From NCBI GenBank assembly GCA_946479475.1, contig CAMLGG010000029.1:1-31555 (forward strand): 31,555 nucleotides of DNA, written 5' to 3'. The notes beneath the pieces were generated by a model. It worked only from the letters and a program-made list of their open reading frames with translations. It was not told where the DNA came from and did not search any database. Positions 7,931-15,787 of this stretch are shown piece after piece. The DNA is from an uncultured Ideonella sp. (GTDB lineage Bacteria; Pseudomonadota; Gammaproteobacteria; Burkholderiales; Burkholderiaceae). A program made the position numbers and the translations under genes. Each line of letters opens with the position of its first letter. Position 1 is the stretch's first letter.

Positions 7931-8632
7931 ATGATGAGCGCGAAGGTTCTGGGTTGGACACTGCTCGTGGCAGGCGCGAGCCTGTCGGCGGCGCCTGCAT
8001 TTGCGGCGACCGGCATCCAGGTCGGCCCCAGCGGGAAGACCTACGCCTCGGGCGCCTGGCAATGCGGCCTGCATCCGGTCGATGGCATGGCGCCCTTCGT
8101 GATGGCCGGCCTGTACAACCCGGCCAGGAAGGCGCGCGGCACCGTCTCGCTCAATGGCATGGCCGTGGCGACGGTCACCGCGGCGAGCCCCGACGCCACC
8201 GTCTGGCTGGCCAACGGCATCGACAGCCTCACCGTCGCCACCGGCAAGGTGGCGGACGGCTACAGCTTCGATGCGGGCACCACCTACCCCGGCCAGCCCA
8301 ACGCCTGCATCCCGGACACCCGGGCCAACACCTTCAGCGGCGACCTCGAGTACGCGGCCAGCCTCAAGTCCTATGCCGTGGTGACGGCGGGCTGCGCGTT
8401 CAATGCACGGACCGGCCGCCCACAGCCCTTCGTGAACCTGTTCGACAACGGCCAGTACTTGCTGAACGTCTCGGTCAACAACGTCCCGCTGACCCAGCTG
8501 AACGGCACGACCCGCACGCACGTACCGGTCTTCCTCGTCGCCGGGCTGAACGTGATCTCGGCGGCCAACGGCGCGCTCTCGACCGACTACTACGTCCGGG
8601 ACGGCGGCACGGGCACCTGCACGCTGCCGTAG
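7931..8632 (+). CDS. Secreted protein with four cysteines, unknown function
   Basis: A 233-residue protein beginning MMSAKVLGWTLLVAGASLSA with an AFA-type signal peptidase site near residue 25. The start is set by GGAGGT at 7920-7925, five bases ahead of the ATG; an ATG 11 codons earlier has no such site. The mature part is rich in Gly, Ala, Asn and Thr, predicted beta-rich, with four cysteines (AWQCGL, NACIPD, AGCAFN, GTCTLP) that could form two disulfides. It diverges from the other secreted gene over a 159-bp gap containing TTGACC at 7841. I recognise no family, although the Ala-Asn-Asn pattern is reminiscent of secreted lectin-like or adhesin-like proteins. Confidence 0.65.
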   Translation: MMSAKVLGWTLLVAGASLSAAPAFAATGIQVGPSGKTYASGAWQCGLHPVDGMAPFVMAGLYNPARKARGTVSLNGMAVATVTAASPDATVWLANGIDSLTVATGKVADGYSFDAGTTYPGQPNACIPDTRANTFSGDLEYAASLKSYAVVTAGCAFNARTGRPQPFVNLFDNGQYLLNVSVNNVPLTQLNGTTRTHVPVFLVAGLNVISAANGALSTDYYVRDGGTGTCTLP

Positions 8633-8723
8633 CGCCCGGCCTGGCCGCGGCGGACGTCCGGCGCGCTGCAATTCGTATCCGAAAGTCGCCGCGTCGCGCG
8701 GGCGATTCGGCGATAGTCCGCCG

Positions 8724-10157
8724 ATGGTCTCGCACAGCGTTCCCGCCCGCCTCGACCGGCTGCCGTGGTCGCCCTGGCACTGGCGCGTCGTCATCGCGCT
8801 GGGCATTGCCTGGGTGCTCGACGGGCTCGAGGTCACCATCGTCGGCTCCATCGGCAGCGTGCTCGAGCGGCCCGACACGCTCGGCCTCGGCCCGGCCGAG
8901 GTGGGCTGGGCGGGCTCGCTCTACGTGGGCGGGGCGGTGCTGGGCGCGCTCTTCTTCGGCCGCCTGGCCGACCGCCTGGGGCGAAAGCGCCTTTTCCTGC
9001 TGACGCTCGTCGTCTACATGGCGGCGACGATCGCGACGGCGTTCACCGGCGGCTTCTGGGCCTTTGCCGCCTGCCGCTTCGCCACCGGCATCGGCATAGG
9101 CGGCGAGTACGCGGCCATCAACTCGGCGATCGACGAGCTGATCCCGGCGCGCGTGCGGGGCCGGGTCAACCTCGCCATCAACGGCAGCTTCTGGGTCGGC
9201 GCGGCACTCGGCGCGCTGCTTTCGCTGGTGCTGCTCGACGAGCGCGTGCTCGGCCCGCAACTCGGCTGGCGCGCCGGTTTCCTCGCCGGCGGCGTGCTCG
9301 CCCTGGCGATCATGCTGGTGCGCCGCTACGTGCCCGAGAGCCCGCGATGGCTGATCGCGCATGGCCGCGTCGAGGAGGCCGAGCGCATCGTCGCCGGCAT
9401 CGAGGCGCAGGTGCAGGCGAGCACCGGCCGGCCGCTCGAAGCGGTGCCGGCGCACGCCGCGCTGCCGGTCGGGCGAAGGCAGCTGCCGACGACGGCCGAG
9501 GTGGCGCACGTGCTGCTGCGCCGCTACCGGCAGCGCAGCGCCGTGGTGCTGGCCCTGATGATCTCTCAGGCCTTCTTCTACAACGCGATCTTCTTCACCT
9601 ACGCCCTCGTGCTCACCCGCTTCTACGGCGTGGGCGAGGCCGATGTCGCGCTCTACATCTTTCCCTTCGCGGCGGGCAACGTGCTGGGGCCGCTCGTGCT
9701 GGGCCCCTTGTTCGACAGCATCGGCCGCCGCAGGATGATCGCCGCGACCTACGCGCTTTCGGGCATCGGCCTGGCGCTCACCGGCGTGGGCTTTCTCTTC
9801 GACGCGATGGACGCGACCACGCAGACGCTCGCCTGGTCGGGTGTCTTCTTCCTCGCCTCGGCCGCGGCGAGCTCGGCCTACCTCACGGTCAGCGAGGTCT
9901 TCCCGCTCGAGATGCGCGCGCTGTCCATCTCCATCTTCTACGCGGTCGGCACGGCGGTCGGCGGCTTCGCCGCGCCGGCCCTCTTCGGCGCGCTCATCGC
10001 CACCGGCAGCCGCGCCAACGTCTTCGTGGGCTACGCGGTCGGTGCAGCGCTGGTCCTCATCGCCGCGGTGGTGGCCTGGCGCCTCGCGGTGGACGCCGAA
10101 TGCAAGCCTTTGGAGCACGTGGCCCCACCGTTGGGGGCGGAAAGCCCCGGGCGCTAG
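8724..10157 (+). CDS. MFS transporter, sugar/organic-acid proton symporter type
   Basis: A 477-residue inner-membrane protein with about twelve predicted helices. MFS signatures are visible: GRLADRLGRKR in the loop after helix 2, RFATGIGIGGEYAAINS in helix 4, and PESPRWLIAHGR after helix 6, which is typical of the sugar-porter and aromatic-acid/metabolite symporter branches. A cytoplasmic linker of about 70 residues separates the halves, and helix 8 is followed by FDSIGRRRM. The substrate cannot be read from sequence. A VOC protein follows after 34 bp in the same direction, so co-transcription is possible. No strong ribosome site precedes the ATG. Confidence 0.88.
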   Translation: MVSHSVPARLDRLPWSPWHWRVVIALGIAWVLDGLEVTIVGSIGSVLERPDTLGLGPAEVGWAGSLYVGGAVLGALFFGRLADRLGRKRLFLLTLVVYMAATIATAFTGGFWAFAACRFATGIGIGGEYAAINSAIDELIPARVRGRVNLAINGSFWVGAALGALLSLVLLDERVLGPQLGWRAGFLAGGVLALAIMLVRRYVPESPRWLIAHGRVEEAERIVAGIEAQVQASTGRPLEAVPAHAALPVGRRQLPTTAEVAHVLLRRYRQRSAVVLALMISQAFFYNAIFFTYALVLTRFYGVGEADVALYIFPFAAGNVLGPLVLGPLFDSIGRRRMIAATYALSGIGLALTGVGFLFDAMDATTQTLAWSGVFFLASAAASSAYLTVSEVFPLEMRALSISIFYAVGTAVGGFAAPALFGALIATGSRANVFVGYAVGAALVLIAAVVAWRLAVDAECKPLEHVAPPLGAESPGR

Positions 10158-10191
10158 AGTCGCGCAGCATCACAACCCCACAGGAGAGTCC

Positions 10192-10569
10192 ATGTTCGAC
10201 CATGTGAAGTTCGGCGTCAGCGACTACGCAGCCAGCAAGGCGTTCTACCTGCAGGCTCTCGAGCCGCTCGGCGTGGCCGTCCTGTCGGAGGGCTCGCCCT
10301 CCTACGGCGTCGAGCTGGCCCAGCCCGAGGGCAAGGTCTCGCTGTGCCTGTTCCAGACGGAGCAGAGGCCGGCGCATCTTCACATCGCCTTCGTGGCCGA
10401 GACCCGGCAGCAGGTCGATGCCTTCCATCGTGCGGCCCTGGCGGCCGGCGGAAAGGACAACGGCGCGCCCGGGCTGCGCCCGAACTACCACGCCCACTAC
10501 TACGCCGCCTTCGTCATCGACCCGGACGGGCACAACATCGAAGCGGTCTGCCACGCCCCCGCGGCCTGA
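10192..10569 (+). CDS. VOC (glyoxalase/bleomycin-resistance) superfamily protein
   Basis: A 125-residue single-module VOC protein starting MFDHVKFGVSDYAASKAFY, the standard beta-alpha-beta opening with a potential metal-ligand His at residue 4. It ends in FVIDPDGHNIEAVCH, with the usual Glu of the second beta motif. The start is supported by AGGAGAG at 10182-10188. Family members include dioxygenases, glyoxalase I and resistance proteins. This small subgroup is mostly uncharacterised, so no reaction is assigned. It follows the MFS transporter and is convergent with the Lrp-type regulator. Confidence 0.85.
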   Translation: MFDHVKFGVSDYAASKAFYLQALEPLGVAVLSEGSPSYGVELAQPEGKVSLCLFQTEQRPAHLHIAFVAETRQQVDAFHRAALAAGGKDNGAPGLRPNYHAHYYAAFVIDPDGHNIEAVCHAPAA

Positions 10570-10590
10570 ACGCTGCCCTGCTCAGGCCGC
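10561..10590. terminator. Perfect hairpin spanning two convergent stop codons
   Basis: GCGGCCTGA at 10561-10569 and TCAGGCCGC at 10582-10590 are exact inverse complements, giving a 9-bp stem with a 12-base loop. Each arm is the Ala-Ala-stop end of one of the two convergent genes (VOC and Lrp/AsnC). It could act as a bidirectional terminator, although neither side has a U-tract. Confidence 0.4.
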
Positions 10591-11088
10591 TGCCGGCGGC
10601 AGGGGCACGCGCGTCTCGAACTTGGAGCAGTTCATCGCGAACATGCTCTTGAAGTTGCGCACGTTGTTGATCGAAGAGAAGACCTCGCGGGTGAACGCGT
10701 GGTACTCCTGCATCGATCCGGCGTTGACGATGAGCAGGAAGTCGAATTCGCCGGCGATCTCGTAGCAGGCCATCACGTCTTCCTCGGCCGCCATGCGCTG
10801 CTCGAATTGCCTGAGCAGCGCCGCGTTCTGCTTGTCGAGCTCGACCGAAACGAACACGGTCAGCGGCCGGCCCACCAACTGCCGGTCGACGATGGCGACC
10901 TGCTTCTGCAGCACCCCCGATTCACGCATCTGGGAGATGCGGCGCTGGCAGGTGGCCGGCGAGCTGCCCACCTGGTCGGCCAGGGCCCGGACCGGAAGCG
11001 AAGCGTCGCGTTGGAGCAGGTCGAGCAGGGCCGTGTCGAGGGCATCCAGCACGACGGGCGGGCGGTTACGGGCGAGGCGTCGAGACAT
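10582..11088 (-). CDS. Lrp/AsnC-family transcriptional regulator
   Basis: A 168-residue regulator with an AsnC-type HTH at about residues 15-65 (LDALDTALLDLLQRDASLPV, then SSPATCQRRISQMRESGVL) and a RAM effector domain at about 75-155 (VFVSVELDKQ, then DVMACYEIAGEFDFLLIV). Such proteins form octamers that sense amino acids and often control a divergent catabolic gene. Here the divergent neighbour is the amidohydrolase/ammonia-lyase unit starting at 11174, 85 bp away, so that unit is its likely target and its effector may be the amino acid being degraded. The effector is inferred from context only. Confidence 0.92.
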   Translation of the reverse strand: MSRRLARNRPPVVLDALDTALLDLLQRDASLPVRALADQVGSSPATCQRRISQMRESGVLQKQVAIVDRQLVGRPLTVFVSVELDKQNAALLRQFEQRMAAEEDVMACYEIAGEFDFLLIVNAGSMQEYHAFTREVFSSINNVRNFKSMFAMNCSKFETRVPLPPAAA

Positions 11089-11114
11089 TCCTTCAATCTC
11101 CCCTCGGGGCTTGA

Positions 11115-11138
11115 GAAGAATCGATCATCGAACGCTTC
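11115..11138. promoter_or_regulatory. Candidate Lrp/AsnC operator dyad
   Basis: TCGAT-C-ATCGA at 11121-11131 is a perfect odd dyad. It is flanked symmetrically by GAAG at 11115 and CTTC at 11135. It lies midway in the 85-bp divergent gap between the Lrp-type regulator and its putative target operon, where an AsnC-family site would be expected. Confidence 0.35.
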
Positions 11139-11173
11139 CCCATGATGAATCTCGCCGGGATGATGCCCCAAGA

Positions 11174-12361
11174 ATGCCGGCCATGGACACACGAGACGAG
11201 ACGGCGATGCAGGCGGGCTGGGTCCGCTGGCGGCATGACTTCCACCGCTTCCCGGAAACGGGCTTCAACGAGGAACGCACCGCAGGGCGGGTGGCCGAAG
11301 TGCTGGAGATGCTCGGCCTCGAGGTGCACCGCGGCATCGGCGGAACCGGGGTCGTGGCCAACCTGCGGGTCGGCAGCGGCTCGGGCGTGATCGGCCTTCG
11401 CGCGGACATGGACGCGCTGGCGATGAGCGAGGCCGCCGAGGGGCGCGCCCACGCCTCCACCCGCGCCGGCTGCATGCACGCCTGCGGGCACGATGGCCAC
11501 ATGGCGATGCTGCTCGGAGCCGCCCAGCTGCTGGCGAGCCGGCGCGACTTCGAAGGCACCGTGCGCTTCGTCTTCCAGCCCGCCGAGGAGCACGGCCGCG
11601 GGGCCGCCGCGATGCTGGCCGACGGCCTGCTGGAGCGCTTCCCGATGGACGAGATCTACGGCGCGCACAACATCCCCGGCTTGCCGGCCGGGCACTTCGC
11701 CACCCGCACCGGCGGCCTGATGGCCAGCGAGGACAACTTCGTCATCCGAATCACCGGCCGCGGCGGCCACGCGGCGCGGCCGCACATGGCCATCGACCCC
11801 ATCGTGATCGGCGCCGAGATCGTGCTCGGGCTGCAGACCATCGTCTCCCGCTCGGTCGACCCGCGGCATCCGGCCGTCGTCTCGTGCACGGAGTTCGTCA
11901 CCGACGGCATCCGCAACGCGCTGCCCTCCCAGGTCGTGATCAAGGGCGATACCCGCAGCTACGCGCCCGAGGTCCAGGCCTTGCTGGACAAGCGCATGCG
12001 CGAGCTCTGCGAGGGCATCTGCCGCGCCCACGGTGCGCAGTGCGAGGTCGAGTACACCCACGAGTTCGCACCGACGGTGAACTGGCCGCAGTGCGTGGAC
12101 CTCGCGGTGCGGGCGGCGAGCGCCGTGGCCGGTGCCGAGCGCGTCGACGCCGACACGCCGCCGATGATGATCTCGGAGGACTTCGGCCGCTTCCTGCAGG
12201 CCATCCCCGGCGCCTTCGTCTTCATCGGCAACGGCGACGGCGAAGGCCCCGGAGCGGTGCCGCTGCACAACGCCCGCTACGACTTCAACGACCGGATCCT
12301 GCCGATCGGCGCGCGCTACTTCGCCGAGCTCGCCCGCCTGCGCCTTCCGCGCCCCGCCTGA
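11174..12361 (+). CDS. M20 family amidohydrolase (hippurate-hydrolase-like)
   Basis: A 395-residue metallo-amidohydrolase of the M20D type (N-acyl-amino-acid amidohydrolase, hippurate hydrolase, IAA-amino-acid hydrolase), which releases an amino acid from an N-acyl conjugate. Key features are RWRHDFHRFPETGFNE at about 19-34, LRADMDALAM at 75-84, metal ligands in CMHACGHDGHMAML (C104, H106, H109), EEH at 138-140, the dimerisation-domain motif GGHAARPHM, and a C-terminal SEDFGRFLQ. Starts at 11174 and 11183 are both possible; no strong ribosome site decides. Its stop is one base before the start of the ammonia-lyase fusion, so the two are surely co-transcribed. No signal peptide is present, so it is cytoplasmic. 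Confidence 0.9.
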   Translation: MPAMDTRDETAMQAGWVRWRHDFHRFPETGFNEERTAGRVAEVLEMLGLEVHRGIGGTGVVANLRVGSGSGVIGLRADMDALAMSEAAEGRAHASTRAGCMHACGHDGHMAMLLGAAQLLASRRDFEGTVRFVFQPAEEHGRGAAAMLADGLLERFPMDEIYGAHNIPGLPAGHFATRTGGLMASEDNFVIRITGRGGHAARPHMAIDPIVIGAEIVLGLQTIVSRSVDPRHPAVVSCTEFVTDGIRNALPSQVVIKGDTRSYAPEVQALLDKRMRELCEGICRAHGAQCEVEYTHEFAPTVNWPQCVDLAVRAASAVAGAERVDADTPPMMISEDFGRFLQAIPGAFVFIGNGDGEGPGAVPLHNARYDFNDRILPIGARYFAELARLRLPRPA

Positions 12362-12362
12362 C

Positions 12363-14801
12363 ATGCTGCACCTCAACACCCGCGCCGTCCGCCGCGCTTA
12401 CGACGCCGATCTCCTCGGCGTGCTCAGCGTCGCCGCTGCTCACGCCGCGCGCGACCGGCTCGCCACCTGGCCGGCCCTTTCGCGCCATCCCACGCCGGCC
12501 TGGTCTCTCCCCGGCCTGGCGGCCGCACTGGGCCTCGCCGGCGTGACGGTGAAGGACGAATCCAGGCGCTCCATCCTCGGCAGCTTCAAGGCCCTGGGCG
12601 CGCCGAATGCGCTGGTGCAGCTGGTGCTCCGCCGCTGGCCCGACAAGGGATGGAGCGCCGGCGATCTCTTCGCCGGCCGATACGCCGGCGAGCTGAAGGA
12701 TCTCGTGGTCATCAGCGCCACCGACGGCAACCATGGCCGAGCACTCGCCGCGGCGGCACAGAGCATCGGCTGCCGCTGCGTGATCGTTCTGCATGCCCGC
12801 GTCAGCGTCGAGCGCGAGCAGGCGATCGCCGCCTTCGGCGCCGAGATCGTCCGCATCGCGGGCCACTACGACGAGTCGGTCGAAGAGGCCGCGCGCCTGG
12901 CGCGCGAGAACGCCTGGGAGGTCGTCTCCGACACGTCGTACGAAGGCTACGAGGAGGTGCCGCGGGACGTGATGCAGGGCTACGGCGTGGTGGCCGAGGA
13001 GCTGCTGGAGAACGTGCCGGACGACCGCGATTGCCCCTGGACCCACGTGATGCTGCAGGGCGGCGTCGGCGGCCTCGCGGCGGGCACCGCCAGCCACTTC
13101 TGGGAGCGCTTCGGCGACCGGCGCCCTCGCCTCATCGTCGTCGAACCCGAGCAGGCAGATTGCCTGCTGCAGAGCGCCATCCAGGCCCGGCCGGCGCGCG
13201 CCACGGGCAGCGTCGATTCGGTGATGGCGGGCCTGGCCTGCGGCGAGACTTCGCCCCTGGCGTGGCGCTTCCTGCAGCCCAGCATCGACGTCTTCATGAC
13301 CGTGTCCGACGACCAGGCCGCCGAGGCCATGCGCGTGCTGGCCGAGGGGCGCCATGGCGACATCCCGCTCGTGGCGGGCGAGTCAGGCGTGGCGGGCCTC
13401 GCGGGGCTGCAGGCCCTGGTGTCGCAACCCTCCTGGCGAGAGGCTGCCGGACTCGATTCGAGTTCTCGCGTCCTGCTCATCAACACCGAAGGCGCCACGG
13501 CTCCAGCCGTGTATGCGGAGCTCGTGGGCCACAGCGCCGACGAGGTGCTCGCGGCGCAGCAGGCCTGGCTCGGCAGCCACGGCATCGAGCGGGGCCGCCT
13601 GATGCAACGGCTGGACGAGCACGCCGCCATCGGCGCCGTCGAAGGCGGCGGCGTCTGCCGCATCGCCCTCACCGATGCCGACCGGCAGGGCCGCGACCAG
13701 TTGGTGGGCTGGATGAAGCAGCTCGGCATGGAAGTGAAGGTCGACCAGATCGGCAACATCCTCGGCATCCGCCCGGGCCGGACCAACACCGCGCCGGTGA
13801 TGACCGGCTCGCACATCGACACGGTCGCCACCGGCGGTCGCTACGACGGCAACTACGGCGTGATGGCCGGGCTGGAGGTGGTGCGCTGGCTGAACGAGCG
13901 CCGCATCGTGACCGAGCGTCCCATCGTGCTGGCCGCGTTCACCAACGAGGAAGGCGTGCGCTTCCAGCCGGACATGATGGGCTCGCTCGTCTACGCCGGC
14001 GGCCTTGCGCTGCAGCAGGCGCTGGACACCCTCGGCACCGACGGCCGGCGCCTGGGCGACGAGTTGCGCCGCATCGGCTACGCCGGCGAGATGCCCTGCG
14101 GCGCGATCGTGCCGCATGCCTACGTGGAGCTGCACATAGAGCAGGGCCCGGTGATGGAGGCCGAGGGCCTGCAGATCGGCGCGGTGCAGGACCTGCAGGG
14201 CATCTCCTGGCAGGAGTTCACCGTCACCGGCCAATCCAACCACGCCGGCACCACGCCCATGAATCTTCGGCGCGATGCGGGCTACTGCGCCGCCGCCATC
14301 GCGGTCTTCGTGCGCGAGCTGGCGCTGCGATACGGCGGCAGCCAGGTCGCCACGGTGGGTGCGATCGACCTGCACCCCAACCTGGTCAACGTGATCCCTT
14401 CGCGCGCCCGCCTCACGGTGGACCTGCGCAACACCGACGAGGCCAAGCTGCAGCGCGCGGAGCGGGAGCTCGCGGACTTCGTGCAGGCGCTGGCCGCGAA
14501 GGAGTCGGTCGGCATGGAGACGCGGCGGCTCGTCCGCTTCGAACCCGTCCGCTTCGACCCGCGGCTGGTGCGCCTCATCGAGGCCAGCGCGAACTCGCGC
14601 GGGCACCGCACGCGTCGCATGACCTCGGGGGCCGGCCACGATGCCCAGATGATGGCCCGCCTCTGCCCGGCCGCGATGATCTTCGTGCCGAGCGTGGGCG
14701 GCATCAGCCACAACCCGCGGGAGCACACGTCGCCGGAGGACCTCAAGCGAGGCGCGGATGTGCTGCTCGACGTCCTGCTGGGGCTGGCTTCGGAGTGTTG
14801 A
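12363..14801 (+). CDS. Diaminopropionate ammonia-lyase fused to M20 carbamoylase-type amidase
   Basis: An unbroken 812-residue protein made of two full-length enzymes. Residues 1-389 match PLP-dependent 2,3-diaminopropionate ammonia-lyase (DAP to pyruvate plus two ammonia): KDESRRSILGSFKALG with PLP lysine K76, SATDGNHGRA with catalytic D121 (the place of the E. coli D120), SDTSYEGYEEVPRDVMQGYG at 189-208, QGGVGGLAAG at 232-241 and the end motif NTEGAT at 374. Residues 405-812 match the hydantoinase/carbamoylase (allantoate amidohydrolase) branch of M20: zinc ligands H484 and D495 in GSHIDTVATGGRYDG, FTNEEG at 526-531, LHIEQGP, GAGHDAQM and GGISHNPREH. The linker is only about 15 residues. 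E. coli clusters separate genes of these kinds (ygeX and ygeY), so the association is known, but I know of no fused form. It starts one base after the M20D gene. Confidence 0.9.
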   Translation: MLHLNTRAVRRAYDADLLGVLSVAAAHAARDRLATWPALSRHPTPAWSLPGLAAALGLAGVTVKDESRRSILGSFKALGAPNALVQLVLRRWPDKGWSAGDLFAGRYAGELKDLVVISATDGNHGRALAAAAQSIGCRCVIVLHARVSVEREQAIAAFGAEIVRIAGHYDESVEEAARLARENAWEVVSDTSYEGYEEVPRDVMQGYGVVAEELLENVPDDRDCPWTHVMLQGGVGGLAAGTASHFWERFGDRRPRLIVVEPEQADCLLQSAIQARPARATGSVDSVMAGLACGETSPLAWRFLQPSIDVFMTVSDDQAAEAMRVLAEGRHGDIPLVAGESGVAGLAGLQALVSQPSWREAAGLDSSSRVLLINTEGATAPAVYAELVGHSADEVLAAQQAWLGSHGIERGRLMQRLDEHAAIGAVEGGGVCRIALTDADRQGRDQLVGWMKQLGMEVKVDQIGNILGIRPGRTNTAPVMTGSHIDTVATGGRYDGNYGVMAGLEVVRWLNERRIVTERPIVLAAFTNEEGVRFQPDMMGSLVYAGGLALQQALDTLGTDGRRLGDELRRIGYAGEMPCGAIVPHAYVELHIEQGPVMEAEGLQIGAVQDLQGISWQEFTVTGQSNHAGTTPMNLRRDAGYCAAAIAVFVRELALRYGGSQVATVGAIDLHPNLVNVIPSRARLTVDLRNTDEAKLQRAERELADFVQALAAKESVGMETRRLVRFEPVRFDPRLVRLIEASANSRGHRTRRMTSGAGHDAQMMARLCPAAMIFVPSVGGISHNPREHTSPEDLKRGADVLLDVLLGLASEC

Positions 14802-14826
14802 GCGCCGATCGCCCGGCGAGCGGGAG

Positions 14827-15609
14827 TCACCCCGCGCCGGTCGCCAGCGACACGACTTGCCAGGCGCCCGCGGCGATCAGCGCCGAGCCGAGCAGGCGGG
14901 CCAGGAGTTCGCCGCGCGGCGCCAGCTTCTCGATCGCCACCACGATCGACAGGGCGGCGACCCAGGCGAGGTTCATGGCCCCGCCGACGAAGAGAAGCGC
15001 CATCAGCGCCCAGCAGCAGCCGACGCAGAACAGGCCGTGGCGAAGGCCCATGACGAAGGCACCGCGCACGCCCTCACGCCATTCGCCCAGCAGGAACCCC
15101 AGCGGCGTGCGGCAGCCGGCCAGGCACAGCCGCTTCAAGGGCGTGAACTGGTAGGCGCCGGCGATCAGCAGCAGCCAACCGTTCAACGACAGCGAGCGGC
15201 TCACGATCATCGGATCCACCCAGCCCCGGGCCTGCAGCATCCACTGGACCGCCGTCGCCGCCACGCTGAAGCCGCACCAGAGCAGCAGGTAGGCCGCCAG
15301 GAAGGCATGCCGGCGCGCCGGCTCCGCGCTGCGCCTGCAGAGGCCGCCGAAGACCTGCAGCATGGGCAGCGCCGAAGGCAGCATCATCGCCGTCATCATC
15401 ACCATCCACATCAGCAGCACGGCGAGCAGGTTGCCAGCGCTCCAGGTCTGGGAGCCCGGCATCGTCAGGCGGGCCAGCGGGTGGGCCATGTCGACCGCGA
15501 GCCAGGCCAGCAGCAGCCAGGCGACCAGGCTGACCGCGAGCGGCCACGCCGCGGGATTTCGCCAGGGAGCTGCAACGGATCGTGTGCGTTGGCGAAGGGC
15601 GTGAAGCAT
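14827..15609 (-). CDS. DUF2182 membrane protein (putative metal-handling)
   Basis: A 260-residue polytopic membrane protein. DUF2182 marks are the Met-rich helix LLMWMVMMTAMMLPSALPML at 65-84, YQFTPLKRLCLAGCRTP at 153-169 and GLRHGLFCVGCCWALM at 188-203. The conserved C162, C166, H191, C195, C198 and C199 suggest metal or redox chemistry. The frame is open much further upstream, but that part antisenses the DUF1326 gene and is not protein-like, so I start at the ATG at 15609 just before the first hydrophobic helix. DUF2182 and DUF1326 genes are commonly neighbours in proteobacteria; here they diverge. The biochemical role is unknown. Confidence 0.88.
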   Translation of the reverse strand: MLHALRQRTRSVAAPWRNPAAWPLAVSLVAWLLLAWLAVDMAHPLARLTMPGSQTWSAGNLLAVLLMWMVMMTAMMLPSALPMLQVFGGLCRRSAEPARRHAFLAAYLLLWCGFSVAATAVQWMLQARGWVDPMIVSRSLSLNGWLLLIAGAYQFTPLKRLCLAGCRTPLGFLLGEWREGVRGAFVMGLRHGLFCVGCCWALMALLFVGGAMNLAWVAALSIVVAIEKLAPRGELLARLLGSALIAAGAWQVVSLATGAG

Positions 15610-15787
15610 CGCAAGGCTCGCTGTGGCTGGATGAGCCTGGACGCCAGCTTGCATGGCCTTGCGGCCCCGCGTTGCCACCTGTTTGGGCGACTGCGCAGGC
15701 GCCGCGATCGGAGTAGGGTAGCCAGCCTCTTCTTTCGAAGCCGTCGCGCCGCGGGCCGTCCATCCGCCGCGCCTCGAGGAGGTCACC

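Noticed and set aside
8651..8660. Perfect palindrome CGGACGTCCG after the secreted-protein gene
   Set aside because: It has no room for a stable hairpin loop and is short enough to be chance in this base composition.
8475..10118. Long antisense frame over the MFS transporter
   Set aside because: The translation is Arg/Glu/His-rich with no domain, while the plus-strand frame gives clear transmembrane helices and MFS motifs.
12650..15154. Long open frame on the plus strand, +2 shifted, over the lyase fusion
   Set aside because: Its Arg/Pro/Gly-rich translation without motifs overlaps the well-supported fused enzyme in another frame.
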